Source: a virus. Taken from it: a DNA stretch of 64,000 bases. Positions within the stretch are counted from its first letter, which is position 1; the number at the start of each line of letters is the position of its first letter. The notes under the pieces are model-generated. The model did not search any database and was not told where the DNA came from. It saw only the letters and a list, made by a program, of their open reading frames with translations. A program made the translations under genes and the position numbers. The stretch is taken from IMG/VR virus record IMGVR_UViG_3300034062_003747, positions 1 through 64,000 of that record; one strand, 5' to 3'. Of the stretch, positions 27,672 to 36,877 are shown one piece after another.

Positions 27672-28736
27672 TTATTTCTCTATTGTAAACGTTAAATCTT
27701 TATCTGAAAAATATTCTATTACACCACTTCTATCTATTTTTATTTCAACATAATAACTTCTATTAGTTTCCCAATTTGTTAAATTTAATTTAAAATAATT
27801 TCCGTTACTATTACAACTTACTTTTGTATAATCACTAAATGGAACAATAATTTCATCAGTAATCACATCTTTAATTTGATAATAAGTTGTAGATGGTAAA
27901 TATTTTATATCGTTATATGCAAAGGTATTTGAATAAGTTTTAAGTGGATATTTTTCTCTAGCAAAAACTCCAATTTCAATAATACTTCCTACTTTATATT
28001 TTGTTTTTAATTTTTTAAATGTTACATGAATATCATCAGAAGTCAGTTGAGTTAACGAACCGGTTACAAATGACTGGTCATTCCAACCAATTCTAACTTT
28101 TGGTTGATATATGGTATTGGTTTCTTTTGAAAAGAATTTCAATTGTCCGTAATCTTCCTCATCGTTTTCTAATACACTTGAATGTCTTAAAATCATACCC
28201 TCATTTGGTAAAGAACCCGATATCCAAGAAGTAAACATAGTTTTTACATTCATATTGATATCTGCACTTTGATAACTAAATGATTGTGATGTTGCTGAAC
28301 CCGTCCACCATACTCCACCCTTACCATTGTACGAGCCGGTTACACTACCTGTAATATATAATTCATTTGTAATCCAATCTACTCCAGTTGTTCTATGATT
28401 CCAAGTAACACCATCCGTTGAGATATCATCAAAACGAGTACCAATTCCCATATCCCAACTTTGTGTAATTGGATTTGCATAGATTACATAATCTATTGGT
28501 ATTTCATTTGCTTCACATTCTCTAAGAATTAATTCTGCAGAACTCATAGTAACTGCACCACTAGCAAGAGATGCAGAAAGAGCAGTTGTTTCAAACTTTA
28601 TTAAAGTATGGGCAACATCTTTTAAATTTCCATAGTATACTTTAGAAATTTCTAATATCTCATCTAAACCAGTGTTTTGAGTTGGTTGTTGTAAATAGAT
28701 TGTTGCATCTTTTGATGCTGTTAAAAAAGTATACAT
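27672..28736 (-). CDS. Tail protein with DNRLRE-like N-terminal domain
   Basis: The 354-residue protein opens with SKDATIYLQQPTQNTGLDEI and, near 43, DVAHTLIKFE, which resembles the DNRLRE/CBM-like beta sandwich where an Asp-Ala strand, an NxG turn and a LIKF strand are conserved. A WDMGIGTRFDD turn follows near 93. The middle and end are beta strands with GSV and SGS turns. It directly follows gp6 (TAATG overlap), so it is probably a baseplate or fibre-attachment protein, perhaps glycan-binding. The DNRLRE assignment is by eye only. Confidence 0.68.
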   Translation of the reverse strand: MYTFLTASKDATIYLQQPTQNTGLDEILEISKVYYGNLKDVAHTLIKFETTALSASLASGAVTMSSAELILRECEANEIPIDYVIYANPITQSWDMGIGTRFDDISTDGVTWNHRTTGVDWITNELYITGSVTGSYNGKGGVWWTGSATSQSFSYQSADINMNVKTMFTSWISGSLPNEGMILRHSSVLENDEEDYGQLKFFSKETNTIYQPKVRIGWNDQSFVTGSLTQLTSDDIHVTFKKLKTKYKVGSIIEIGVFAREKYPLKTYSNTFAYNDIKYLPSTTYYQIKDVITDEIIVPFSDYTKVSCNSNGNYFKLNLTNWETNRSYYVEIKIDRSGVIEYFSDKDLTFTIEK

Positions 28737-30754
28737 TAAACAACCCTCCCTTTAATATCTTTTGCCGGAAACTTAACTTCAAATATTGATGGGTCTAATG
28801 ATGGGTACACCATTTTACCTTTTGTTGCTTCTGCAATGTTATATGAATTACTCGAATATTGGCCTAAACATTTATTTACTATTTCACATTTTGGAACTGA
28901 TTGAACTCCTTCTATTCCTGCAATTAATAATTCTAATTCACTTATGTTAATTGCCATATTAAATGTCCAATCATCTATATTAAAGTAATTTGTAACTTCA
29001 TCAATACATCTTACTAATACTTCCCTTTTATTATATCCACTATAAGTTCTAATTTCAAAATCAACCCCAATGTTTATAATATATCCATCCATTAAATTCA
29101 CACCATCTGTCAACAAACGATATTCATTTAAATAAGTTTTAAGATTTTCTTTTAATGCCTGATTTGTTCCAATTTGTACTAAATTCTTATTAGAATTATA
29201 TCCTAAAATATATAAGTTAATTGCAAATGGATTATTCTTTTCGTTTGTATTATTTTTCTTTCCTACTAAAAATTTGTTAACCGCATCTTTAATTTCCATT
29301 TCACTCTTACCTTGTAAACTTGTTACAATATCAGTAAATTCACTTAGAGTATCTGGATTTGCAAGGATAGATGATGGTGAGTTGTTATCCAATTCTCCAT
29401 CCGGTGCACAATATGCTTTAGCAATACCACCATACTTTGCAGGTAGTGATAGGGCTCTTACTTGATAATCTTTACGAGTTACTGCTCTATTTTGAGAACC
29501 AAAGGTTGCCAATGCGTTTTCTCTGATTTCATCGATAGTTTCTGCACCTCTTGCCCCATTTGCTGCTGTTTCGTTTTCAACTGCGATTGACCCTTTAGCA
29601 ACTTTATATGCTGTCAATTCATCTCCACTAAGTGAAATTGTATCTTCATCAAATGAAACGTTTGTTATTCTATTTAATTCACCTTTTGGTGTATTTGCAG
29701 AAATTCCACCTCCTACTAAATACGAAACTGTAATAGTAGTATTAGCAGGTGCCTGGCCGTAACTTCTTGTTTTCAAAAAGTTTGCAGGGTCAAATGATGC
29801 ACCTAAATTATCTATTGATGAATTTAATCCCAATCCCACATTTTTAAAATTTGGTATAAGAGTTTCATCAGATGAGGTAGAATTACCTCCACCAAATACA
29901 ATTGTTGTAGTATTATCGGCGTTTACTTTTGTTACAAACCTACGAGAAGTTTTTACTAATTTTAAAATGTTTGGAACTGAATCTTTGAATTGAACTAAAT
30001 CTTTATCAGTTTGGTTTGATACCGGATAATCAACAAATACCATCTCTTGTGCAAGATATGGAACTTCATACCATTTATTTCCACTACTATCTCTTACATC
30101 ATATATTTGAATTATATTTGTTTCTGCCAAATCTATTTTTGAAAATTCTTGTGCAGTTCCAAATGTAATATCTATTGTCTTTAATTCTGCAGAGATTGCG
30201 TTAACGTACTTTTTAACTAAATAAAAGGTTGGTTCACCATCGGCATCTTTTCTATATATTGTAATTTCTCTCTCATCTTCAACACTAAAATCTAATAATT
30301 CAGTTGTTCTAAATAGTGTACCGGTTGTATTTGCTTCTACTACCATTCCCTCTTTGATTCTAAGGAAATACTCAGAATTAGGTCTGTTATTAGCCCCTCT
30401 ACCTATATTTGGAACTAATTGATAAACTGATAATCTTACTAATGCAGGTGATGTTACTTTTGGTTTGTATCCTAAATATTGTGCAAGTGCGATAACATTT
30501 TCTTTATCCTCTGCGTATAACATTAAGGATTCTTTTAATGTATCATCGATATAATACCCCAAAACATCTCCAATATACGATGCCATTTCGATGAACATCA
30601 TACCTGGTGAGGTTTCGTTAAAATCTGAATATGTTTGTGGGAAATAAGTTTTTGCGTACTCAATTAAGTTTTGACGGAAACCGGCAAAATCTTTATTAAG
30701 ATATTTTATATCTCTACCTTGATTACTTTTTCTTGTTATACTATTTAATGCCAT
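28736..30754 (-). CDS. Baseplate wedge protein gp6-like
   Basis: The 672-residue product starts NSITRKSNQGRDIKYLNKDF and continues with FNETSPGMMFIEMASYIGDV and LGYYIDDTLKES, the N-terminal signature of T4 gp6 and its relatives. A baseplate-J-like core follows, with the GARGAETIDEIRENALATF segment in the middle. gp6 dimers form the inner ring of the baseplate that holds the wedges together and triggers sheath contraction. It lies next to gp25, as in T4. The length is close to T4 gp6. Confidence 0.93.
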   Translation of the reverse strand: MALNSITRKSNQGRDIKYLNKDFAGFRQNLIEYAKTYFPQTYSDFNETSPGMMFIEMASYIGDVLGYYIDDTLKESLMLYAEDKENVIALAQYLGYKPKVTSPALVRLSVYQLVPNIGRGANNRPNSEYFLRIKEGMVVEANTTGTLFRTTELLDFSVEDEREITIYRKDADGEPTFYLVKKYVNAISAELKTIDITFGTAQEFSKIDLAETNIIQIYDVRDSSGNKWYEVPYLAQEMVFVDYPVSNQTDKDLVQFKDSVPNILKLVKTSRRFVTKVNADNTTTIVFGGGNSTSSDETLIPNFKNVGLGLNSSIDNLGASFDPANFLKTRSYGQAPANTTITVSYLVGGGISANTPKGELNRITNVSFDEDTISLSGDELTAYKVAKGSIAVENETAANGARGAETIDEIRENALATFGSQNRAVTRKDYQVRALSLPAKYGGIAKAYCAPDGELDNNSPSSILANPDTLSEFTDIVTSLQGKSEMEIKDAVNKFLVGKKNNTNEKNNPFAINLYILGYNSNKNLVQIGTNQALKENLKTYLNEYRLLTDGVNLMDGYIINIGVDFEIRTYSGYNKREVLVRCIDEVTNYFNIDDWTFNMAINISELELLIAGIEGVQSVPKCEIVNKCLGQYSSNSYNIAEATKGKMVYPSLDPSIFEVKFPAKDIKGRVV

Positions 30755-30759
30755 TATTA

Positions 30760-31191
30760 TTATCCCCTAACTGTAAAAGTTATTTCTTGTGTTTCAATTG
30801 TATTTCCGACCGTAAACTGAATTGTCATCCGTGCTGTGTGGTTATCCTTCATAGCATCAGTCATTTCTACATCAATTTCTTCAATATTAATATATGGTAA
30901 CCAATAACTGACAGTTTGGGTGATTACATCTTGTAATCGGTCTTCAAACGTATCATCCATTGGTTCAAACAAAAGTGATTGTAATCCCGTACCAAACTCT
31001 GGTTGCATTATCCTCTCACCCTTTGCCGTTAATAGTAAATTTTTTAAATTAGCTTTTGCTTGTTCGAAAGATGTAAAGGCTTGTTCAAAATAACCAGTAT
31101 TACCCTTTTTAATGGGTAAAGTTATCCCGTATGCGTAAGAATCAAATTCTTTCGTATCCTTTACAATTTTACTACCAAGTACATAAGCCAT
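30760..31191 (-). CDS. Baseplate wedge protein gp25-like
   Basis: The 143-residue protein carries LLLTAKGERIMQPEFGTGL and LLFEP, the hallmark of the GPW/gp25 family. Related proteins occur in T4, P2 and contractile injection systems, where they link the sheath base to the wedge. The size is typical. It is five bases from gp6 and two from the upstream 209-residue gene, forming a continuous late operon. Confidence 0.95.
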   Translation of the reverse strand: MAYVLGSKIVKDTKEFDSYAYGITLPIKKGNTGYFEQAFTSFEQAKANLKNLLLTAKGERIMQPEFGTGLQSLLFEPMDDTFEDRLQDVITQTVSYWLPYINIEEIDVEMTDAMKDNHTARMTIQFTVGNTIETQEITFTVRG

Positions 31192-31192
31192 A

Positions 31193-31822
31193 TTATTTCT
31201 TAAACCTCTTAACTAATTCCGAATTATCTCTATTTAAAATTCTGTCTAATCCTGCTAATCCAGTCGTAACACCTAACCCACCTTTTTTAATACCACTTCC
31301 TCCCATATCTCCATAACCCATTTTAGAAGCCATTTGACTTCTCATTGTTTCAATCCCACCTTGTGCTCCACCTCTGTACGATATTGTTTCATCTATATCA
31401 GGTTCCGCATCCATATAATTTGGAATGTGTGAATTTGCGTAACCCTCATTTATTGGTTGTTCCATTTGGTAATTATCTAAAATAGATGAACCACCTCCCA
31501 CCTGTCCCGCACTTCTTTGTGCAGCAGTAAATGGTTTAGTTTGATTTAATATTTCATTTATAGTTGAATTTCTACTCAATTGTTTTACTGGTTGAACTTG
31601 TCTTACTTCTTCTTTAATAGTAGTAGTTGTTCTATCTTTTTCTAATAATAGAGTTGCCAATTCAAACGGGTCAACTTCCTCCAAAATATCTTTTTTAGGT
31701 TTTGGAGCAGGAGTTTCGTTTAATAATTTACTAACTTCCTCTTTAATCATTTTAGGAAGCTGTTTCTTAATTTCTTGTTCTACAACTAATTTTATCAGTT
31801 GTGCTAATTTTTTAGAATCCAT
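31193..31822 (-). CDS. Hypothetical protein, N-terminal coiled coil
   Basis: The 209-residue protein begins with a basic amphipathic helix (KKLAQLIKLVVEQEIKKQL), followed by a Glu/Pro region and a Gly-rich, low-complexity C-terminal half (GGAQGGIETMR, GGSGIKKGGLG). I do not recognise the family. The helix-then-disordered layout would suit a scaffold, tail chaperone or minor virion protein. It heads the gp25-gp6 transcript, with a class II promoter box 23 bases upstream. Confidence 0.65.
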   Translation of the reverse strand: MDSKKLAQLIKLVVEQEIKKQLPKMIKEEVSKLLNETPAPKPKKDILEEVDPFELATLLLEKDRTTTTIKEEVRQVQPVKQLSRNSTINEILNQTKPFTAAQRSAGQVGGGSSILDNYQMEQPINEGYANSHIPNYMDAEPDIDETISYRGGAQGGIETMRSQMASKMGYGDMGGSGIKKGGLGVTTGLAGLDRILNRDNSELVKRFKK

Positions 31823-31845
31823 TTTTAAAATATTTGTTAACTTAG

Positions 31846-31855
31846 TATAAATATA
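31846..31855 (-). promoter_or_regulatory. Candidate late promoter box (class II)
   Basis: Sense TATATTTATA, 23 bases before the ATG at 31822; it heads the gp25-gp6 segment of the late module. Confidence 0.58.
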
Positions 31856-31876
31856 TCGTTTGAGTATTTTGCATTT

Positions 31877-32860
31877 TTATGAGTACAAATTGGGGTTTTC
31901 TTTTAATTTTTTCCAATATCCACAAAACTTTTGTTTCCTATCCTCTAATCCATTATACCCACCATTGATTCGTTTTGTAATATATTTTAATGTTCCCATT
32001 GAATCATCTACTGCTGCTTCATTTAATTTACGCGTTCTCCAAAACCAACAAGCAGTTTCTGCAACATATTTTTTTTCAACCAATGTAGAATTTTCAACCA
32101 CATCATCAGATACTCCTTTTCTAAATTGACTATAATTTGCTCGACCTGTAAGTTGAATATAACCTCTACCTGCATATCTAAACCCATCACCCGCTTGTAA
32201 ATTACCCAAATCCTTTCTACCCTCATATCTTTGTTGAGTTGCCGATGGGCCCCATATTTCTTTTGTATAAATAAAATTACCACTCTCGTGTGCACATTGG
32301 GCTAGAAAGTGTGCCTTTTGTAAAGGAGTAGTTATACCCCACTTCCTCATAGCCTGAATAACAACTTGTGGTGGTTCTTTTAGTTTTATATTTCCGCATT
32401 CTTCAATCTTTTCAGAATTAGAAGCGTTTGATACGGCAGAATTATCTTCATTATTTTGTGGTGTATTATTACCATCATTATTTCTAACTGCAGGACTTGA
32501 TTGTGGTTGACCACTTAAACCTGCTGAGGTTGATTCGTTTATACCATATCCCTTTTCAGTAGCATCATCTGCTATAACTTCTTGTTCCGGTGATAATTTT
32601 ATAGCCTCTTCAACTTGTTTTTGTTCTGCTGCTTTTTCTTCAGGTGTTGCTGGTATATCATTACTACCTCCGGCCGGAACACCTTTCCCTGCAGGTGGTA
32701 TTGTATAACCAACAAATGGAACTGCACCCGGCCCAGGTGTTAATAGTGGTGGATATAACGAAGTGGTTAAATACATTCCTTGAATAGTGGGCAGATGGGT
32801 TTGAATTGATGCAATCAATTGGTCTAAAAATACTGCCGAATCATTTGTTGGTTTTGCCAT
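31877..32860 (-). CDS. GH19 chitinase/lysozyme-like tail or lysis enzyme
   Basis: The C-terminal ~170 residues match glycoside hydrolase family 19: HFLAQCAHESGNF with E192 as the likely acid, E201 nearby, then FRYAGRGYIQLTGRANYSQF at about 228-246. Phage GH19 enzymes cleave peptidoglycan glycan strands. The N-terminal 150 residues are Pro/Gly- and Glu/Asn-rich and have no signal peptide; the start (FLDQLIASIQ and a PPAGKG turn) recalls the N-terminus of the adjacent wall hydrolase. Its place among baseplate genes suggests a virion-associated lysozyme, as gp5 is in T4, rather than or as well as an endolysin. Confidence 0.88.
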   Translation of the reverse strand: MAKPTNDSAVFLDQLIASIQTHLPTIQGMYLTTSLYPPLLTPGPGAVPFVGYTIPPAGKGVPAGGSNDIPATPEEKAAEQKQVEEAIKLSPEQEVIADDATEKGYGINESTSAGLSGQPQSSPAVRNNDGNNTPQNNEDNSAVSNASNSEKIEECGNIKLKEPPQVVIQAMRKWGITTPLQKAHFLAQCAHESGNFIYTKEIWGPSATQQRYEGRKDLGNLQAGDGFRYAGRGYIQLTGRANYSQFRKGVSDDVVENSTLVEKKYVAETACWFWRTRKLNEAAVDDSMGTLKYITKRINGGYNGLEDRKQKFCGYWKKLKENPNLYS

Positions 32861-32882
32861 TTCGTTTAACTATATTATAATT

Positions 32883-34130
32883 TTATTTTTTATCCACACA
32901 AGTTGGAGGAATTACAAAACCAGAAATAGTTGATACTTTTGGAGTTTTTACAAAACATCCACATCCATTTCTATTGAAGCCACCACCGCCAGTATTTCCT
33001 TCTATTGTAGTTATTTTACCATCTTTTGATATTGCTGCTACAACTCCAATATGATGTTCCTTGCCTTCAGGTCCATACAACGCTGCAGCTCCTATTTTTG
33101 GAGTTTTACTATATGTACCATTTTTTTTACCCCATATAGCCCAATTTTTACACGATGCAGCACCAGGAGGAGTTTTTAACCCCGCAGACTTCCACCAAGC
33201 AGTTACAGCAGATGCACACCAATAATATCCCTCACCTGTTGCTCGGACCTGTCCCTGATTATCTAAACCCGTTAGTTGAACCATTATATCAATACGACCA
33301 GGTTTACCCGGCGGGGTCTCTCCTCCCGCTTGATTTCCTCCATAGTTCAATCCTGCACCTTTATTTGCCTTCGTGCCGGTTTCTAATATACCAACATCTT
33401 TTTTGGCAAATTCAACTATCTTTAATCCAATAGGACATGAAGTATCAACATTACCATCAATTTTAACCGGAGTTGAATTTATAGGTTCATTTGATTCTAT
33501 TGAACTTGCTTGTCTTGTATCAATTTCTTTTTGTGTTTTATCAATATATTCTCTAGCACCATCACGTTGTTCTTCCGTTGCACCGGAATTATTAATTGTG
33601 TTAGATGCCCTTTTAATTTCTTCTTTTTTCACCTCAATATCTTCATCTGATAATTCATATGGGTCTTCAAATACTTTTCCAGTAGGTGCAGTAACAGCAG
33701 TATCGGTTGGTTTTATTAATACAGGTTCTAAACTTTGCATATCAGTTGGTTGCCAAGTTCCGGGATTTGTAATCATACTACTAACTGTCACAATATTTAT
33801 AATTGCACCGGGAGATGGTATGATTGGAGGTGGGACTTGACTCATCGTTGCACCTGTCCAATAAGCTAGAAACGCAGGACCCATATTAGTAATAATAGGA
33901 TGTTCACCTGATGGTTGTTGAAATGCGGTTGCAAGAATACCATTTAAGGTACTCTCCATTAATTCAGTATTACCCTTTGCAACTGTAATATTATTAACGG
34001 AATCAAATCCTCGTTTAACTGCCATATCATATTCTAATGTAAGTTTTTTTGCAAAAGCACCATAGGAATTAATTCCTGCTTGGTTTTGCATATAACTCAA
34101 CATATTTTGTTTGAATATTTCTAATGACAT
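32883..34130 (-). CDS. CHAP-like peptidoglycan amidase, virion-associated
   Basis: Of 415 residues, the last ~190 form a CHAP/NlpC-type cysteine hydrolase: C305 in YYWCASAVTAWW, H359/H360 in EHHIGVVAAI and E377-x-N379 in TTIEGNT. These enzymes cut peptide bonds in peptidoglycan. The N-terminal domain (QNMLSYMQ, then LEYDMAVKRG, then GPAFLAYWTGA) is a structural module seen in other aquatic T4-like phages and may anchor it in the baseplate. With the GH19 gene next door, the phage has two complementary wall-cutting activities in the tail operon. Confidence 0.85.
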   Translation of the reverse strand: MSLEIFKQNMLSYMQNQAGINSYGAFAKKLTLEYDMAVKRGFDSVNNITVAKGNTELMESTLNGILATAFQQPSGEHPIITNMGPAFLAYWTGATMSQVPPPIIPSPGAIINIVTVSSMITNPGTWQPTDMQSLEPVLIKPTDTAVTAPTGKVFEDPYELSDEDIEVKKEEIKRASNTINNSGATEEQRDGAREYIDKTQKEIDTRQASSIESNEPINSTPVKIDGNVDTSCPIGLKIVEFAKKDVGILETGTKANKGAGLNYGGNQAGGETPPGKPGRIDIMVQLTGLDNQGQVRATGEGYYWCASAVTAWWKSAGLKTPPGAASCKNWAIWGKKNGTYSKTPKIGAAALYGPEGKEHHIGVVAAISKDGKITTIEGNTGGGGFNRNGCGCFVKTPKVSTISGFVIPPTCVDKK

Positions 34131-34131
34131 C

Positions 34132-35400
34132 TTATTCAGTAAAATTTAAAGTTGATTTGAATTTTTCCAATCTACCTTTAATATCGTTAAATGTACCTCT
34201 ATTTTCAGGACCAGTTGCAGTCGGACCAGAAGGGGTTTTAAATATTTGTGCATTAATTGCATCAATAAGTTCTCCCAATAATCCTTGTAAGGTTTCTCCC
34301 CTTACTAATGGTTCGGCATCACTTTCGGTATTAAGATATATCTGTCCTTTACCACCTAAAATGTAAGTATTGTTATCATTTGTAGTAACCCTAACATCTC
34401 CATTAAAATCTAAGTCTGCACCAGCTTTACCATTATCAATTGACATTTTACCATCTGATATAAATCCATAATTTCCTTTTGAATAGAAAATCATTTCTTT
34501 AGATTTAGCAGATATTATAATTCTTTCGGAATTTACTAATAACTGGTCATTGCCTTTTAGTTCTGATGGGTATGATTCAAAATGAGTTGGTTTAGTTTCA
34601 AAATTTGAAGAACCACCATCATCTATAATACCCGGTTGAAAATTTAATTTATAATCACCTGATGTAATTGCAATAGTTGTTCCATCTTTATTTACATCCT
34701 CTTCAGTCAGTTCACCTTTTTTAAGTTTACTAAGTGATTCACTATTTTGTCTATTTCTTAAAATAATAGTTGGTGCAAATTTTCTATCCGTACCTTCTCC
34801 ATTATTATATCCACTAAAACGAATTGATTGACCAAAACGAGATTGAATTATTTTATCACCTTCATATAATTTTAGAGGATTAACTTGTTGTTCTTTAAAA
34901 TATTTACCGATTTCTGTTTTTCTATCATCCGTACCACCTCCACCACTTGGAGTACCGGTTGTATTTGCAGTATTATATTCAGTTGAACCTCCTGCTGCAG
35001 GTGGTTGTGTTTGGGGATAGGTTTTTACATCTATATCCGTTCTAGCATTACCAATATTAATATTTCCGGTAATAGTTCTTTTATAGTGTAATCTACCAGC
35101 AATATCTATAAGTTGAACCGTCTCACCTACTAATGGTATACCCTCCTCTACGTTAAATGGAGGATATGCTTTATTTTTTTTAGTAGATGATGTAGCATCT
35201 CCCAATGGTCTAATTGCAGCAAATCCAATATTAGATGTGTTCTTTTGTTCTACCTGACTGAAATCATATTTAAGTAATAAATCACTTGTATCATCTAATA
35301 TAATATCTACAACAATACCAGTTTCACCTGCTCCATTAGAACCTGCTACGGAGTCAGAATTGAATCCACTATTTGATATACCTAATCTACTATTAGCCAT
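34132..35400 (-). CDS. Baseplate hub or central spike-like protein
   Basis: The 422-residue protein has an N-terminal beta domain (ETGIVVDIILDD, then an SH3/OB-like PLVGETVQLID turn) and the motif LYEGDKIIQSRFGQSIRFSG near 195, followed by PTIILRNRQ. This is the pattern of gp5-like hub or spike proteins of T4-like phages from aquatic viromes. The C-terminal part has regular short strands (SERIIISAKSKEMIFYS, then YGFISDGKMSID) compatible with a triple-stranded beta helix. Position immediately ahead of the two wall hydrolases fits a cell-puncturing complex. No lysozyme domain is in this chain itself. Confidence 0.75.
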   Translation of the reverse strand: MANSRLGISNSGFNSDSVAGSNGAGETGIVVDIILDDTSDLLLKYDFSQVEQKNTSNIGFAAIRPLGDATSSTKKNKAYPPFNVEEGIPLVGETVQLIDIAGRLHYKRTITGNINIGNARTDIDVKTYPQTQPPAAGGSTEYNTANTTGTPSGGGGTDDRKTEIGKYFKEQQVNPLKLYEGDKIIQSRFGQSIRFSGYNNGEGTDRKFAPTIILRNRQNSESLSKLKKGELTEEDVNKDGTTIAITSGDYKLNFQPGIIDDGGSSNFETKPTHFESYPSELKGNDQLLVNSERIIISAKSKEMIFYSKGNYGFISDGKMSIDNGKAGADLDFNGDVRVTTNDNNTYILGGKGQIYLNTESDAEPLVRGETLQGLLGELIDAINAQIFKTPSGPTATGPENRGTFNDIKGRLEKFKSTLNFTE

Positions 35401-35810
35401 TACTTCTTAATTTTTTGTTTTATCTCTTCTACTTCATTTGTCAATTCATCAACCTTAGCATCTTGTTCATCTTTTACCTCTAAGACAGTTATTTCAATTT
35501 CTCTTAATAATTGTTCTTTTTCAGCATCAGATAAAAATCCAACATCTCCTTCAGATTTTGAATTTGCACTAATTATTCTTTGTGCAATTGCTGCAAGTTT
35601 TATTAGAGAATCATCATTCCTAACCGATACATCGACTAGGTCTTTTATGATTGGCCCAATAACTGCCATATCACCAGCGTGACGAATAATATTTTTCATT
35701 TCTGCTATTAATTCAGAAATTCTTTTTCTTTTGTTTTGTTGGTTATCATAGATGTCTTTAAACAATCCACTTAAATCCTTACCAGGAAATAACTCAAAAT
35801 TTATACTCAT
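35400..35810 (-). CDS. Helical tail-module protein
   Basis: I choose the ATG at 35810 (136 residues, MSINFELFPGKDL). The longer frame starts at 35861, inside a terminator hairpin and upstream of the late promoter box, so it cannot be the true start. The protein is mainly helical with a C-terminal Glu/Lys coiled coil (LEVKDEQDAKVDELTNEVEE). The family is not recognised. It heads the tail transcript, and its stop overlaps the spike-like gene start as TAATG. It may be a tail-assembly chaperone or a structural linker. Confidence 0.7.
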   Translation of the reverse strand: MSINFELFPGKDLSGLFKDIYDNQQNKRKRISELIAEMKNIIRHAGDMAVIGPIIKDLVDVSVRNDDSLIKLAAIAQRIISANSKSEGDVGFLSDAEKEQLLREIEITVLEVKDEQDAKVDELTNEVEEIKQKIKK

Positions 35811-35832
35811 ATTTTTATGATTAAGTTCATTA

Positions 35833-35842
35833 TATAAATATA
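35833..35842 (-). promoter_or_regulatory. Candidate late promoter box (class II)
   Basis: Sense TATATTTATA, 22 bases before the chosen ATG at 35810 and just downstream of the terminator, as expected for the start of the tail transcript. Confidence 0.6.
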
Positions 35843-35850
35843 AGGAATAA

Positions 35851-35876
35851 AAAAACCCCATTTTAGTGGGGTTTTT
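35851..35876 (-). terminator. Strong bidirectional-type terminator
   Basis: A perfect 10-bp stem AAAAACCCCA/TGGGGTTTTT closes a 6-base loop. On the minus strand a run of T follows. It ends the Ntn-hydrolase transcript just before the late promoter of the tail operon. Confidence 0.88.
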
Positions 35877-35881
35877 CTTAT

Positions 35882-35986
35882 TTAAGATTTCTTTTTATAA
35901 TTTCCTTTTTTCTGCTGTTCTGATACTGTCTTTTTAGCAATTTTTTTTCGGTTCTTATCTTTTACCTCTTTTTTTGTGGTTGCCAT
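35882..35986 (-). CDS. Small lysine-rich basic protein (34 residues)
   Basis: An ATG at 35986 opens a 34-residue frame, MATTKKEVKDKNRKKIAKK followed by a further basic stretch, ending at TAA just before the terminator. Nearly half of the residues are Lys or Arg. It sits five bases after the Ntn-hydrolase stop in the same direction. Such short basic proteins in phages may bind nucleic acid or host factors; no function can be assigned. It is supported by start, spacing and terminator position only. Confidence 0.5.
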   Translation of the reverse strand: MATTKKEVKDKNRKKIAKKTVSEQQKKGNYKKKS

Positions 35987-35990
35987 TGCG

Positions 35991-36818
35991 TTATTCCTTT
36001 TCTAGTTTGTTTATAATAATTTTTATTTTAGGAGTATATCCTTTAGGTAGTTTATTGATAATTCCGTTAAAAGATTTGATTTTATGGTCGTAATAGTTTA
36101 CCTCTAATATGGTTTCGGTTAAGTTCATTATAGTTTGAGATGATGTCCACATTTTAGGAGTATCCTTTCTCATATTCAATACACTATCTTTTTTAAAGAA
36201 TTGTTTTCTTAATGCAATACCTACTTGTTTCCAATCGGTAATTTTATCAATTATCTTTTCAGCACTTAATTTTCTCATTTTAGAACTTAAATACTTTTTA
36301 CCATCAGAATAACCCGTACCAACATAAACATGCCCGTGATTTGTTCTAACAACTGGACTCTCCGTATTTTGTAATTCTAATTGAGGTTTAAGATTTGGTA
36401 TATTTTCAACACTTACCATTTGTTTAGGGGTAGAAATAAATGTATGACCGGTTAATCCTTTTTTCTTGTTTCCTTTCCAAACTATTGTTGCTTTGATTGC
36501 TTCTTTAAGAGTTTTCTTTGAGAATATACTTCTCATCTTTGCACCATCTGCACCATACCCTCTCATATTTTGAATTAACTTTCCTTCCGCCTCATCGTAT
36601 CCAACTAAAAGGGCTGAATTAACTACTCCTAATCCATACTCGTTCATTCCCTCACTCCAATCAGTTACCTCATCGTGTAAATAGGCAACTTCAACTCCAT
36701 CAATTAATTCGTGGATTACTTCTAATTTAGGATGATACCCTCTATCGCGATTCTTTGCTAAAATAAATTTATCATCTATTTCTTTAGAAACTATAATACA
36801 TTCTTGTATGATATTCAT
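35991..36818 (-). CDS. Ntn hydrolase-like acylase (C45/choloylglycine type)
   Basis: The 275-residue protein shows a candidate nucleophile C7 followed by ILAKNRDRGY (R24, D25), then MNEYGLGVVNSALL with N67, and VVRTNHGH near 158-163. This order is that of N-terminal nucleophile hydrolases of the penicillin-acylase/acyltransferase group, which cleave or make linear C-N amide bonds such as in acyl-homoserine lactones, bile-salt amides or peptides. The nucleophile would need removal of six residues to be N-terminal. The substrate is unknown. It lies between the carbamoyltransferase gene and the late tail operon and has its own class II box. Confidence 0.72.
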   Translation of the reverse strand: MNIIQECIIVSKEIDDKFILAKNRDRGYHPKLEVIHELIDGVEVAYLHDEVTDWSEGMNEYGLGVVNSALLVGYDEAEGKLIQNMRGYGADGAKMRSIFSKKTLKEAIKATIVWKGNKKKGLTGHTFISTPKQMVSVENIPNLKPQLELQNTESPVVRTNHGHVYVGTGYSDGKKYLSSKMRKLSAEKIIDKITDWKQVGIALRKQFFKKDSVLNMRKDTPKMWTSSQTIMNLTETILEVNYYDHKIKSFNGIINKLPKGYTPKIKIIINKLEKE

Positions 36819-36854
36819 TTTAGGTGTTCGTATGAGTTGGTTACAAATCTCTAT

Positions 36855-36864
36855 AATAAATATA
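36855..36864 (-). promoter_or_regulatory. Candidate late promoter box (class II)
   Basis: Sense TATATTTATT, 36 bases before the ATG at 36818, in the gap after the carbamoyltransferase terminator. The larger distance makes this copy the weakest of the set. Confidence 0.42.
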
Positions 36865-36877
36865 GTTATAAATAAAA

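Noticed and set aside
33373-33840. Open plus-strand frame of 155 codons
   Set aside because: Opposite the CHAP-like wall hydrolase; no family pattern and no start context.
35811-35861. Extended start for the 35400-35810 gene
   Set aside because: The extra 17 codons run through a perfect terminator hairpin and a late promoter box, so they cannot be in the mRNA.
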